A stretch of DNA of 64,000 nucleotides. Source: an uncultured Ignavibacteria bacterium. Its GTDB lineage: Bacteria > Bacteroidota > Ignavibacteria > Tepidaquicellales > OLB5. Position numbers and translations under genes: made by a program. The stretch spans positions 25,566 to 89,565 of the forward strand of contig CALMYL010000011.1 of assembly GCA_937873695.1 (NCBI GenBank), given 5' to 3'. The notes under the pieces were generated by a model that had not been told where the DNA came from, ran no database searches, and saw nothing but the letters and a program-made list of their open reading frames with translations. Of the stretch, positions 55,250 through 64,000 are shown in pieces. Each line of letters opens with the position of its first letter. The stretch's first letter is position 1.

Positions 55250-56359
55250 ATGGGATCAAAAAATATTCAAATGGTAGATACTAAAACCCAGTATCTCAGG
55301 ATCAAAGAGGAGATTGATACTGCAATACAAACAGTTATTGACAGCACACAATTCATACAAGGACCCGCTGTAAAGAAGTTTGAATCGAATGTAGAAAGTT
55401 ACCTTGGTGCAAAACATGCTATTGGCTGCGCTTCAGGAACTGACGCACTGCAGATTGCTATGATGGCTTTGGATATAAAGCCCGGCGATGAGATCCTGAC
55501 AACTCCATTTACATTTGTTGCAACAACAGAAACTATTGCAATACTGGGGGCGGTTCCGGTTTATGTTGATATTGACCCGGATACGTTCAATATTGATGTC
55601 AAAAAGATCGAAGATAAGATTACGCCAAAAACCAGGGCCATTATGCCTGTTCATTTGTACGGTCAGCCATGCGACATGGACCCAATAATGAACATCGCCA
55701 AAAAACACGGTTTGTTTGTCATAGAAGATGCTGCGCAGGCAATGGGATCAAAATATAATGATAAGATGATATGTACAATAGGGCATATTGGATGCATCAG
55801 TTTCTATCCCAGCAAGAACCTGGGAGCTTTTGGCGATGGAGGTATGATCACTACAAATGATGACAGCTTGGCCGATAAAATTAGGATGATTATATCCCAC
55901 GGTTCCAAAAAGAAATATTTCCACGAAACACTGGGCGTAAACAGCAGGCTTGATTCCATACAGGCTGCAATACTTGATGTGAAACTGAAGTATCTGGATA
56001 AGTATTGTGATGCAAGATATACTGCTGCTATGAAATATAATGATAAGTTCAAAGGTATTTTTAAAACTCCATATATCATGCCCGGCGTAAAACATATTTT
56101 TCACCAGTACTCTATAAGAGTAAAGAACAGGGATGGTATGATGGAATTCCTTAAATCAAACGGGATCCCTTCTATGATCTATTATCCGGTACCCCTTCAT
56201 ATGCAGGAAGCTTATAAGTACAATTATCAACCCGGCGATTACCCGGTTTCCGAAGAAATCGCCAAAGATATTATCTCATTGCCGATGCATACTGAACTGA
56301 CTGATGAAGAAATAGATCTTATTTCATCTAAGGTAATTGAATTTAATTCAGCACAATAA
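55250..56359 (+). CDS. DegT/DnrJ/EryC1 sugar aminotransferase
   Basis: 369 residues. PLP-dependent aminotransferase acting on NDP-keto-sugars. GCASGTDALQIAMMAL, TTPFTFVATTETIAILGAVPVYVDID, VHLYGQPCDMDPI and VIEDAAQAMGSKY lead to the PLP lysine K189 in SFYPSKNLGAFGDGG. HFHQYSIRVKNRD and SIYYPVPLH-like segments follow. Indicates an amino sugar (for example a 2,3-diamino or 4-amino sugar) in the polymer; the keto-sugar-forming dehydratase or dehydrogenase is not in the window. Confidence 0.93.
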   Translation: MGSKNIQMVDTKTQYLRIKEEIDTAIQTVIDSTQFIQGPAVKKFESNVESYLGAKHAIGCASGTDALQIAMMALDIKPGDEILTTPFTFVATTETIAILGAVPVYVDIDPDTFNIDVKKIEDKITPKTRAIMPVHLYGQPCDMDPIMNIAKKHGLFVIEDAAQAMGSKYNDKMICTIGHIGCISFYPSKNLGAFGDGGMITTNDDSLADKIRMIISHGSKKKYFHETLGVNSRLDSIQAAILDVKLKYLDKYCDARYTAAMKYNDKFKGIFKTPYIMPGVKHIFHQYSIRVKNRDGMMEFLKSNGIPSMIYYPVPLHMQEAYKYNYQPGDYPVSEEIAKDIISLPMHTELTDEEIDLISSKVIEFNSAQ

Positions 56360-56371
56360 TATTATTTTATA

Positions 56372-57091
56372 TTGAAAAAAGCATTAATTATAATACCAAC
56401 GTACAACGAAGCAGAGAACATTGTAAACATTATCAATGAGCTTATGGCTATCAATTATGAAGGCGTAGTCATAGAAATTCTGGTAGTTGATGATAATTCC
56501 ACTGATGGTACATCTGCGCTGGTAAAAAACCTCACGTATGACAGGGTACATATTATCGAGCGGCCGGGAAAGCTTGGACTTGGTACGGCATACATCAGGG
56601 GATTCAGGTATGCCATCGAAAATAATTACGATTATGTTTTTGAAATGGACGCGGATTTTTCGCATGATCCTGAAGCTATCCCTGCATTTTTTCCAAAGCT
56701 GCTGGAGTACGACGTAGTTGTTGGTTCAAGATACATAGAGGGCATTGCGGTTGTGAACTGGCCATTAAGCAGGCTAATGATATCTATCGGAGCGAGTTAT
56801 TATACCCGTATGATAACATTTCTTCCTGTTAAAGATGTAACAGCCGGATTTATGGCTTACAGGGTAAATTCACTTAAGCAAATTGATTTTGATAAAGTTC
56901 ACTCTAACGGATATTCATTTCAGATTGAAATGAAGTTCCGTATGTGGAAAAAAGGATTCAAAATTACCGAAATACCAATAGTATTTATTGATAGAAGAGC
57001 AGGTGTTTCAAAAATGTCCAGAAAAATTGTTTATGAGGCAATGTTTATGGTTTGGAAACTGAAACTTCAGTCAATTTTCAATAAATTATAA
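56372..57091 (+). CDS. Polyprenol-phosphate mannosyltransferase-like GT2 (DPM1 type)
   Basis: 239 residues. LIIIPTYNEAENIVNIINEL, VVDDNSTDGTSALVKNL, GLGTAYIRGFRYAIENNYDYVFEMDADFSHDPEAIP (DAD metal motif), VVGSRYIEG, DVTAGFMAYR and IEMKFRMWKKGFKITEIPIVFIDR are the DPM1 hallmarks. No membrane helices at the C-terminus, so the soluble DPM1 form. It would make polyprenyl-phosphate-mannose or -glucose, the donor for GT-C enzymes such as the one encoded at 31646. Confidence 0.92.
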   Translation: MKKALIIIPTYNEAENIVNIINELMAINYEGVVIEILVVDDNSTDGTSALVKNLTYDRVHIIERPGKLGLGTAYIRGFRYAIENNYDYVFEMDADFSHDPEAIPAFFPKLLEYDVVVGSRYIEGIAVVNWPLSRLMISIGASYYTRMITFLPVKDVTAGFMAYRVNSLKQIDFDKVHSNGYSFQIEMKFRMWKKGFKITEIPIVFIDRRAGVSKMSRKIVYEAMFMVWKLKLQSIFNKL

Positions 57092-57106
57092 TTAGGGAAC
57101 AGCCTG

Positions 57107-59107
57107 TTGATAGATATTTCTGTAATAATAGTTAACTATAACGTAAAAGAACTGTTAGAGCAGTGTATTAATTCTATATTTTCAGCTTCAGCTGGTCTCA
57201 AAGTTGAAGTGATAATTGTTGATAACAACTCTTTTGACGGAAGTGTCGAATTTCTTAAGAATAAATTCCCGGACAATCCGCAATTAAAGATAATTGAAAG
57301 TCCGATCAATTTGGGCTTTGCAAAAGCCAATAATCTTGGGGCTAAAGAGGCCAAAGGCGATTATTTGCTGATTTTGAATCCCGATACAATTTTGCAGGAA
57401 GATACTCTTACAAGGTCATTGGAATTTTATAAAAAAACCCCAGGCATTGGAGCAATGACCTGCAAACTGATATTGCCTAATGGTAAGCTTGATCTTGCCT
57501 GCCGGAGAAGTTTCCCGACTCCTTCGGTTGCCGTTTACCGAATACTCGGATTGAGCAGGATCTTCCCGGGGAGTAAACTATTTGGCAAATATAATCTAAC
57601 ATATCTTGATGAGAACGAGACTTATGAAGTTGATGCTATTGTCGGGGCTTTTATGCTTATTAAGAAGGATATCTATGAAAAAGTAAAAGGTTTCGATGAG
57701 GATTATTTTATGTATGGTGAAGACCTTGACCTTTGTTTCAGAATAAAAAAAGCAGGTTATAGTATCTATTATTATCCTCAAACGTCAATTATTCATTACA
57801 AGGGTGAAAGCACCAAAAAGAGCAGTATATCTTATGTAAATAATTTCTATGGTGCCATGCAGGTTTTTGTCAAAAAGAACCTTAATAAGAATTTCTGGCT
57901 GATGAATTTACTTATAAGAATGGTGATATTCTACCGCGCTGCCATTTCGTATTTTATAAGATTTCTTAAGAACAGCTATCCTGTTGTTCTGGATCTTGGT
58001 TTTATTGTGGCAGGTATGTTTATTGCTATATACCAGAGATTTGATTTTTTCCCGGTCAGGGCATATACTGTTGTGATCTTCGTATATTCTGCAATTTGGC
58101 TTATTACACTTGCTCTTAGCGGCTCATATAACAGGAATGAAAAACTCTCACTTATAAAACCGCTTAACGGAATACTCATCGGCTTTTTTGTTAACTCATC
58201 CTTTACATACTTCTTTAATGAATACGCTTTCTCACGCGCGGTAGTTCTCAGGACTGTGATTTACGCATATATTCTTCTTGCTGGCTGGAGGGTTTTTGCA
58301 AAGATTCTGAAGTATTCAAAATCAAAAGGAATATTCACTACTTCAAATACTCTCATTGTCGGCAAGAACGATGAGACCGGGAATTTCATTTCAAAGCTTA
58401 AAACAAGGGTCGATATTGAGTATGAATTCATAGGGTACATTAACCCCGGAAATGATATTAAACCCGGCTTTATTGGCAATCTTAATAACATAAAAGATGT
58501 CGTGATCTCAAACCGGGTTAAAATTATAATTTTTGCCAAAAATGAGTTATCAAACATTCAGATCCTTGATATGATGTGGGACCTGAAGAACAGAAACATT
58601 GCTTTCAAGATACTTTCGGGTGAAAGTGATATTATACTTGGTAAAAGTACTCTTGATAAGATAGACGATATCTATCTAATGAAGATTGAATATAATATCA
58701 ACAAGAAATTCAATATATTTGTAAAACGGACTTTTGATATTGTATTCGGAATCCTGAACCTGTTTACTATTTATCCTTTGATAGTGATACTAGGTTCTAC
58801 TGGGCTGCTTAACAAGACAAAAGAAAAGTTTTACAGGAAAGTTAAGTATATACCTAAAGTTGTTTCCGGCAAGTATTCATTTGTGGGACGTGCTACATGG
58901 GATACTCCGCAGCAGGGAATCAACTATTTGGGAAAAAACGGACTTACAGGTTTGGTGCAGATAAATCTGCACAGGAATTTAAGCGCAGATGAAATTGAAT
59001 ATTTTAATTTTTATTACGCAAAAAATCAGTCTCTGGCACTTGATATAGAAATACTATTAAAGACTTTATCTTTATTTTTATTTAGAAAGAACCTACCAAA
59101 CATATGA
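57107..59107 (+). CDS. Fusion of GT2 with a degenerate sugar-phosphate transferase
   Basis: 666 residues. Residues 1-265 are a GT2 ([64 protein letters not shown]). About 290-400 is a four-helix membrane unit, and about 420-530 a Rossmann-like region ([17 protein letters not shown]). From 540 comes a sugar-transferase-like end, [14 protein letters not shown] ... [11 protein letters not shown] ... [15 protein letters not shown]. The YKFRSM and DEIPQLIN catalytic blocks of the intact relative at 53862 are missing. TTG start; AGGGA upstream. Confidence 0.85.
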   Translation: MIDISVIIVNYNVKELLEQCINSIFSASAGLKVEVIIVDNNSFDGSVEFLKNKFPDNPQLKIIESPINLGFAKANNLGAKEAKGDYLLILNPDTILQEDTLTRSLEFYKKTPGIGAMTCKLILPNGKLDLACRRSFPTPSVAVYRILGLSRIFPGSKLFGKYNLTYLDENETYEVDAIVGAFMLIKKDIYEKVKGFDEDYFMYGEDLDLCFRIKKAGYSIYYYPQTSIIHYKGESTKKSSISYVNNFYGAMQVFVKKNLNKNFWLMNLLIRMVIFYRAAISYFIRFLKNSYPVVLDLGFIVAGMFIAIYQRFDFFPVRAYTVVIFVYSAIWLITLALSGSYNRNEKLSLIKPLNGILIGFFVNSSFTYFFNEYAFSRAVVLRTVIYAYILLAGWRVFAKILKYSKSKGIFTTSNTLIVGKNDETGNFISKLKTRVDIEYEFIGYINPGNDIKPGFIGNLNNIKDVVISNRVKIIIFAKNELSNIQILDMMWDLKNRNIAFKILSGESDIILGKSTLDKIDDIYLMKIEYNINKKFNIFVKRTFDIVFGILNLFTIYPLIVILGSTGLLNKTKEKFYRKVKYIPKVVSGKYSFVGRATWDTPQQGINYLGKNGLTGLVQINLHRNLSADEIEYFNFYYAKNQSLALDIEILLKTLSLFLFRKNLPNI

Positions 59108-60054
59108 GCAAGAACGTACTTGAATTTGAAAAACCCATAATTGAGCTTGAACAGAAAATTGAAGAAATGCGCGCACTTTCTGATAGCCTTGATATATCCA
59201 ATGAAATAGGCAAACTTGAAAAGAAGGTAAACGAGCTCAGGACCTCTGTATACAAGAATCTAACACGCTGGCAGATCGTACAAATTGCGCGCCACCCGGA
59301 AAGACCATACAGCCTTGATTATATATATTTAATGACTGAGAACTTCATCGAAATGCATGGCGATAGGGCTTTTGGTGATGATAAAGCCGTGGTCGGTGGA
59401 TTTGCTACTCTTGCGGGTAAGCCTGTAATGATAATTGGCCAGCAAAAAGGAAGGGATACAAAATCTAACATATACCGCAACTTTGGTATGATGAATCCCG
59501 AAGGTTACCGTAAAGCTTTAAGACTGATGAAACTTGCCGAAAAATTCAACCGCCCTGTAATTACACTCATAGATACGCCCGGTGCAAACCCCGGAATGGA
59601 TGCCGAAGAACGCGGACAGGCGGAAGCTATTGCGAAAAACATTCTTGAAATGAGCAGACTAAAGGTTCCGGTAATTGTATGTATTATTGGAGAAGGGGCA
59701 TCAGGCGGAGCGTTTGGCATTGGAGTAGGTGATAGAGTACTTATGCTGCAATACTGCTGGTACTCTGTAATTTCACCTGAATCATGCTCGAGCATTCTCT
59801 TCAGGTCGTGGGAATACAAAGAACAGGCCGCTGAAGCTCTGCAGCTTACGGCAAACGACCTGGTTAAACATAAAATTGTTGATAGAATCGTTCCCGAGCC
59901 TGAAGGCGGGGCTCACAGGAATCACAAAGAAGCTGCTGAATTGCTTAAAGAAGCTATCCTTGATGAATTAAAACAGCTCGAAAAGGCTGACCCCGATAAG
60001 TTCCTTGACCAGCGCATAAAAAAATACAGCGCTATGGGTTATTGGGAAGGTTAA
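59104..60054 (+). CDS. accA: Acetyl-CoA carboxylase carboxyltransferase subunit alpha
   Basis: 316 residues. [16 protein letters not shown] start, [94 protein letters not shown] and [20 protein letters not shown] (oxyanion-forming Gly pair) match AccA throughout. It transfers carboxyl from biotin to acetyl-CoA for fatty acid synthesis. accD is not adjacent. Its ATG overlaps the fusion-gene stop (ATGA), so it shares that transcript. Confidence 0.97.
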   Translation: MSKNVLEFEKPIIELEQKIEEMRALSDSLDISNEIGKLEKKVNELRTSVYKNLTRWQIVQIARHPERPYSLDYIYLMTENFIEMHGDRAFGDDKAVVGGFATLAGKPVMIIGQQKGRDTKSNIYRNFGMMNPEGYRKALRLMKLAEKFNRPVITLIDTPGANPGMDAEERGQAEAIAKNILEMSRLKVPVIVCIIGEGASGGAFGIGVGDRVLMLQYCWYSVISPESCSSILFRSWEYKEQAAEALQLTANDLVKHKIVDRIVPEPEGGAHRNHKEAAELLKEAILDELKQLEKADPDKFLDQRIKKYSAMGYWEG

Positions 60055-60077
60055 TAATTAATATCCATTACTAAAAA

Positions 60078-61400
60078 ATGACTACTTCTATTGTTGATAA
60101 AGAAGCAAAGTTCCTCGTAAAAGGAGGGAAGCCTTTGCATGGAACTATACGTATAAGCGGCGCGAAGAATGCCGCTTCCAAGCTTATAATTGCCTCATTG
60201 CTTACTGATGAACCTGTTAGACTTGAAAACGTACCTGTTAGTATTAGTGAGATTAAAGTCACCAGGAAAATAATTGAATCTCTTGGCGCGAAATTCACAA
60301 AGTTCACTAATAAGGAGCTTGTTGTACAGACAAAAAGAATACATGATATTTCTTTTTCTGCTTCGCTTGGACTGATAAACAGAATAGGCGTTTTAACAGC
60401 AGGACCGCTTTTGTTGAGGTCAGAGGAAGCTAAAATCCCCAAACCCGGCGGCGACCAGATCGGCGCAAGGCCCATCAATTTCCATCTTGATGCGCTGATT
60501 AAACTTGGTGCAACAATTAAAGAGTACAAAGATTTCTTTCTTCTTAAAGCAAAAAGACTGATCGGAACAGAAATTACACTTCCGTTCCCTTCTGTTGGCG
60601 CGACTGAGAACATTATTATTACAGCATCGCTGGCAATAGGCAAGACTACCATACATAACGCGGCAATAGAACCTGAAATTATGGACCTTATCATGCTGCT
60701 TCAGAAAATGGGCGCAATTATAGATGTAAGAACAAACAGGAAGATAGTAATAACCGGTGTAGAAAAGCTTCGCGGTGCGGAGCACAGGGTTATCCCTGAT
60801 AGGCTTGAAGCCGCCTCATTTGCATGCGCTGCCATTGCCTCGCAGGGCGATATTAAAATACTTGATGCATGCCATAAGGATATGATAACATTCCTTAATA
60901 CTATCAGGCTTATTGGCGCTGAGTATGAAGTACAAAATGACGGAATACGTTTTTATTATAAGGGTGAGCTTAAACCCATAAACATTGAAACAGAAGTACA
61001 CCCGGGATTTATGACCGACTGGCAGCCGCCTATGACCATATTGCTTACACAGGCTAATGGCATTTCAACTTTACACGAAACTGTTTACGAAAACAGGCTT
61101 GGATATGTTAATGAGCTGAATAAAATGGGAGCCAATATTGAGCTAACCAAAGATTGCCTGGGTATGCCGTGCAGATTCACCGGTACAAATTATTTTCACA
61201 GTGCGGTGATAAAAGGCAAGACACCCCTTCACAACGCGGAGATAATTGTACCTGATATACGCGCGGGATTTTCATATCTTGTAGGGGCAATTCTTGCAAA
61301 GGGTGAATCACTTGTGCATGGAATTCACTACATTGATAGGGGATACGAGAACATAGATCAGAAATTGCGAAAGCTTGGTGTAAAGATTAAAAGGGTGTAA
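60078..61400 (+). CDS. murA: UDP-N-acetylglucosamine 1-carboxyvinyltransferase, Cys-to-Asp active site
   Basis: 440 residues. First committed step of peptidoglycan synthesis: enolpyruvyl transfer from PEP. The catalytic lysine is K30 in SGAKNAAS, and the active-site loop is PKPGGDQIGARPINFHLDAL. D126 stands where E. coli has Cys115. DxMTDWQPP (here HPGFMTDWQPP) and the C-terminal YIDRGYENIDQKLRKLG are normal. The Cys-to-Asp form occurs naturally in mycobacteria, Chlamydia and Borrelia and is known to prevent covalent fosfomycin inactivation. 23 bases after accA. Confidence 0.97.
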   Translation: MTTSIVDKEAKFLVKGGKPLHGTIRISGAKNAASKLIIASLLTDEPVRLENVPVSISEIKVTRKIIESLGAKFTKFTNKELVVQTKRIHDISFSASLGLINRIGVLTAGPLLLRSEEAKIPKPGGDQIGARPINFHLDALIKLGATIKEYKDFFLLKAKRLIGTEITLPFPSVGATENIIITASLAIGKTTIHNAAIEPEIMDLIMLLQKMGAIIDVRTNRKIVITGVEKLRGAEHRVIPDRLEAASFACAAIASQGDIKILDACHKDMITFLNTIRLIGAEYEVQNDGIRFYYKGELKPINIETEVHPGFMTDWQPPMTILLTQANGISTLHETVYENRLGYVNELNKMGANIELTKDCLGMPCRFTGTNYFHSAVIKGKTPLHNAEIIVPDIRAGFSYLVGAILAKGESLVHGIHYIDRGYENIDQKLRKLGVKIKRV

Positions 61401-61411
61401 ACCCTTTTTCA
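61389..61411 (+). terminator. Terminator hairpin overlapping the murA stop codon
   Basis: AAAAGGGT (61389-61396), loop GTAA, ACCCTTTT (61401-61408), then TTC. The TAA stop is in the loop, so the hairpin would begin inside the last codons. Confidence 0.65.
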
Positions 61412-61540
61412 ACAGATGTAGTTGTCTTGTTTGTTGTATTTCTTCAACACATTTATTTAACACCAGATGTACTTCTGAAGTATTTTCCCTAAAGCCTGCT
61501 TTGAATGGCAATTCTTCTTTTTTAGAATGGAGAAATTAAC

Positions 61541-62467
61541 ATGAAAACAATTTTAGTCTCTTTCCTGTTCGTGCTTCAGTCTGTTTATTCCTTTGATACA
61601 CTATCAACTGCATATTGTCCCTTGAGAATTGGCGATAAATTTATTTACAGGCAAAATAGTTATTGGTTTGCAGGAGGTATAAGCGGACATGATTCTGCTA
61701 TTTATTCATCTGAAGTTGTTGATACTGTCAGTAACAATGGCAGAAAATATTATGTCTTTAGTAATTTCATAGGACTTTCAACATCTCTTTTAAGGTATGA
61801 TACAGCAAGCGGCAAATTGCTTAAGTTTACGGGTACCGATACGTGCGGGGGCGAGTTGACTTATTTTAAACTCTCTGCGATAAAAGATGAACAGAACGGA
61901 TCGTGCAGTATTCAGAATTATTCGTGTAATGATACAGGTTTCGTTAATCTATTTGGTTCTTCCCTAAAATTCAAATCCTTTAGTTTTGGGTGGGTACAGG
62001 GTATCGGTTTACATTCCAGAACCGTGAAGTTTGCGAAAAATTATGGCTGTTATTATGTTAATTACAATTCTCAATCTCCATATAATAATTCAGGGTATAC
62101 TGATGTACTAAAAGGTGCTATGCTCAACGGAATTGTTTACGGAGATACTTCAATGACCTTTTCGCCTTTAGGGCTTCAGCAAACAAGTTCATCCATACCC
62201 GAAAAGTTCTCACTATATCAAAACTACCCTAATCCTTTTAATCCGGAAACGAAAATAATGTTTGATGTACCCTTGAGATCGCATATAAGAATATCTGTTT
62301 ATGATGTTCTGGGGAAAGAATTCTTGGTTTTGTTAAATGAGGTACTAAACGCTGGAACATTTGAAGTTAGCTGGGATGCGGAAAATTACCCAAGCGGTAC
62401 ATATTTTTACAGGTTAATAGCCGATGGAGAAATTATTGATACTAAGAAAATGATACTGATTAAATAA
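61541..62467 (+). CDS. Secreted protein with C-terminal T9SS sorting domain
   Basis: 308 residues. Signal peptide 1-17. Residues 20-215 are a unique beta-rich region (LRIGDKFIYRQNSYWF, SSEVVDTVSNNGRKYYVFSN), with several Cys (104-133 region) that could form disulfides. The C-terminal 85 residues are a type A sorting domain: FSLYQNYPNPFNPETKIMFDVP, YDVLGKEFLVLLNEVLNAGTFEVSWDAENYPSGTYFYRL, KKMILIK. It should be exported across the outer membrane by the type IX system and anchored. Cargo function unknown. Confidence 0.85.
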   Translation: MKTILVSFLFVLQSVYSFDTLSTAYCPLRIGDKFIYRQNSYWFAGGISGHDSAIYSSEVVDTVSNNGRKYYVFSNFIGLSTSLLRYDTASGKLLKFTGTDTCGGELTYFKLSAIKDEQNGSCSIQNYSCNDTGFVNLFGSSLKFKSFSFGWVQGIGLHSRTVKFAKNYGCYYVNYNSQSPYNNSGYTDVLKGAMLNGIVYGDTSMTFSPLGLQQTSSSIPEKFSLYQNYPNPFNPETKIMFDVPLRSHIRISVYDVLGKEFLVLLNEVLNAGTFEVSWDAENYPSGTYFYRLIADGEIIDTKKMILIK

Positions 62468-62518
62468 ATTCGTATTGAATTAATAGTTATTTAACCCTAT
62501 TTTTTGTGTGAGGAACAT

Positions 62519-63781
62519 ATGAAAAAATTATTTACACTCATAACTCTATTCACTTTATTCACTCAATACCCATTTACCCAATGGGTTCAGCAAACTGTGC
62601 CTGTTAGCAAACCTATAACAGGTATAAAATTCATTAATAGTAACACAGGCTGGGCTTGTACGGAAAATTCGGGCAGTCCAAACAGAGCTTACATTTTATA
62701 CACATCCAACGGAGGAATAAACTGGAGCATACAGGATTCAGTAAACAATGCCACATATGGAGCAATAAGAGTAATAAATGCTAATACAATTTACTGCGGG
62801 GGATATGATTTTTCATCGAATTCTGCGAATCTGAAAAAAACCACAAATGGCGGGATAAACTGGTTGCTAATACCAACTCCTACTAATATGGCTATAGGTG
62901 ATATGCAATTCTTAAATGAAGACAGTGGCTGGACAACAGTAGGGAATGTAGGCGCAGATGTACGCACAACGACCAATGGCGGTTTGAACTGGATAGTGAG
63001 AACAAACGGTATAGCTGCGCAGACTCAAAAAATATTTTTCTTAAATTACAGCACAGGCTTTTGCGGAGCCAATTTCTTTTTGTATAAAACCACTAATGCG
63101 GGATTGAACTGGTTTTCATTTTATTCTCCACCCAATGAAGTTTTCTCTATATATTTCTTGAATGAAAATACCGGCTGGCTTGGATTAAATAATAACAGAA
63201 TACATTATACCTCAAATGCTGGCGCTAACTGGACCAGTCAGCAAGTACCTCTTGTTAATAGCCAGCCTGTGATGGATATGTATTTTTTAAATGATATGAC
63301 AGGCTGGGCAGGCAGAAACACAAATATTTATTTAACAACAAATGGTGGGAATAACTGGGGTTATCAAATTGTTACAAACGGTACTTCAAGGCTCTCTTTT
63401 ATAGATGCATCAACAGGCTGGGGAGGGAACTTCGGTATTTCCAAAACCACAAATAACGGAGGCACTATCTTTTATTCGGGTTTTGAACCAAACGGTACAA
63501 GCCTGCCAAATACTTATAAGCTATATCAGAATTATCCAAACCCATTCAATCCAAACACAACAATAATAGTAGATATACCAAGATCATCACATGTTGATTT
63601 TATTATATTCGATATACTTGGTAAAATTTTGCATCATGAAAGTGAAGAATTAAACGCAGGGTCATACGAATTCAAATGGGATGCCGCTAAATATTCGTCT
63701 GGTATCTATTTATACAAATTAACATCTATAAGTGGAAAAGAGATATATTCAGAAACAAAAAAGATGATGCTCGTAAAATAG
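62519..63781 (+). CDS. Secreted Ycf48-like propeller with T9SS sorting domain
   Basis: 420 residues. Signal peptide 1-21, then six or so blades with the repeat NTGWAxxNxxxIxYTSNGGxNW (for example NTGWLGLNNNRIHYTSNAGANW), a Ycf48/BNR propeller. The sorting domain starts at YKLYQNYPNPFNPNTTIIVDIP and ends ETKKMMLVK. ATG 62519 is chosen because AGGA lies 4 bases upstream; an earlier GTG at 62504 would include it. Related in fold to the lipoprotein at 27407 but exported by a different route. Confidence 0.87.
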   Translation: MKKLFTLITLFTLFTQYPFTQWVQQTVPVSKPITGIKFINSNTGWACTENSGSPNRAYILYTSNGGINWSIQDSVNNATYGAIRVINANTIYCGGYDFSSNSANLKKTTNGGINWLLIPTPTNMAIGDMQFLNEDSGWTTVGNVGADVRTTTNGGLNWIVRTNGIAAQTQKIFFLNYSTGFCGANFFLYKTTNAGLNWFSFYSPPNEVFSIYFLNENTGWLGLNNNRIHYTSNAGANWTSQQVPLVNSQPVMDMYFLNDMTGWAGRNTNIYLTTNGGNNWGYQIVTNGTSRLSFIDASTGWGGNFGISKTTNNGGTIFYSGFEPNGTSLPNTYKLYQNYPNPFNPNTTIIVDIPRSSHVDFIIFDILGKILHHESEELNAGSYEFKWDAAKYSSGIYLYKLTSISGKEIYSETKKMMLVK

Positions 63782-63831
63782 CTCTTCAAAATAACAACAT
63801 TCAACAAAAACGTACCTAAACCGGAGGTGTT

Positions 63832-63981
63832 ATGAAAAAGTTATTAGCTTTATTCGTCCTTCTTGCCTTAACCCTTTCTCTTCAATCACAAAATGAATTC
63901 AAGCTTGGCTTCACAGGGACTTACCCTACCTACTACAATTTATATACTGGAATGCCCTCAAAAAAATGGACAAAAAATTAA
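63832..63981 (+). CDS. N-terminus of an exported protein, apparently frameshifted at an A-run
   Basis: Reads MKKLLALFVLLALTLSLQSQ, a clear signal peptide, then NEFKLGFTGTYPTYYNLYTGMPSKKWTKN and a stop, 49 residues. GGAGG at 63823-63827 supports the ATG. The frame breaks at seven A residues (63960-63966). Dropping one A gives SKNGQKIKSDNLSF, open to the window edge. So this is probably the start of a longer secreted protein cut by a sequencing error or a true mutation. The gene continues outside the window. Confidence 0.65.
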   Translation: MKKLLALFVLLALTLSLQSQNEFKLGFTGTYPTYYNLYTGMPSKKWTKN

Positions 63982-64000
63982 GAGTGATAATTTAAGTTTT

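Larger units (their letters stand above)
35240..59107 (+). other. Wzx/Wzy-type surface polysaccharide biosynthesis locus
   Basis: About 20 co-directional genes. Conserved-type functions sit at the ends (phosphohexomutase, export and chain-length proteins on the left; initiating transferase, DegT aminotransferase and GT2 proteins on the right). The AT-rich centre holds polymerase, flippase, glycosyltransferases and methyltransferases. Gaps are short and starts are often TTG. No tyrosine kinase domain (Wzc-type) or NDP-sugar nucleotidyltransferase is present. Confidence 0.85.

Noticed and set aside
60071..60694. 207-codon minus-strand open frame opposite murA
   Set aside because: Antisense shadow of a highly conserved gene; its composition follows the murA codon pattern.

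Overview
The window is bacterial chromosome from the Bacteroidota/Chlorobi side of the tree, most likely an Ignavibacteria-like lineage. Three things seen in the sequence point there. Secreted proteins end in a type IX secretion sorting domain with the YQNYPNPFNP signature (61541-62467, 62519-63781). Several promoters match the Bacteroidota form TTG-N20-TAnnTTTG (before dnaN, tig and proS). The DNA is AT-rich, with many TTG start codons. The exact taxon is an inference.

Left part (1-15 kb): the tail of an unidentified Lys-rich protein, engB, a class V aminotransferase next to a 2-hydroxyacid dehydrogenase (probable serine-synthesis pair), then the replication cluster dnaN-recF-DUF721/DciA-gyrB. 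A small outer-membrane protein, uppP, a cyclophilin and holA follow. An ECF sigma factor with a likely autoregulatory promoter and a membrane partner come next. On the minus strand are tig (trigger factor with a His-Asp repeat tail) and clpP.

Middle part (15-35 kb): anmK, a cluster of short palindromes, an SDR reductase, and an AT-rich two-gene ATPase/TOPRIM-like module that is a candidate defence system. The minus strand then carries a beta-propeller protein, an aminotransferase, livM-livG-livF without livH, and a tract of degenerate tRNA copies containing nested palindromes beside an intact tRNA-Val. Further on are an MFS transporter, a stand-alone RapZ C-terminal domain protein, tRNA-Gly, a response regulator, three exported proteins and proS. 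A GT39-like membrane protein, maf, a flippase-like membrane protein and a B12-binding subunit close this part.

Right part (35-59 kb): a Wzx/Wzy-type polysaccharide locus. It begins with a phosphohexomutase, outer-membrane export protein and chain-length regulator. It then holds a polymerase, a flippase, many glycosyltransferases, four methyltransferases, an exported glycosidase-like protein, the initiating sugar-phosphate transferase and a sugar aminotransferase. The last gene is a GT2 protein fused to a decayed sugar-phosphate transferase. The interior is more AT-rich than the flanks, as expected of an exchangeable serotype-like block. accA and murA (active-site Cys replaced by Asp) follow, then T9SS cargo proteins.

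The two items most worth follow-up are the degenerate tRNA array with palindromes inserted into the T-loop (24376-25009) and the ATPase/TOPRIM-like pair (17202-19017).
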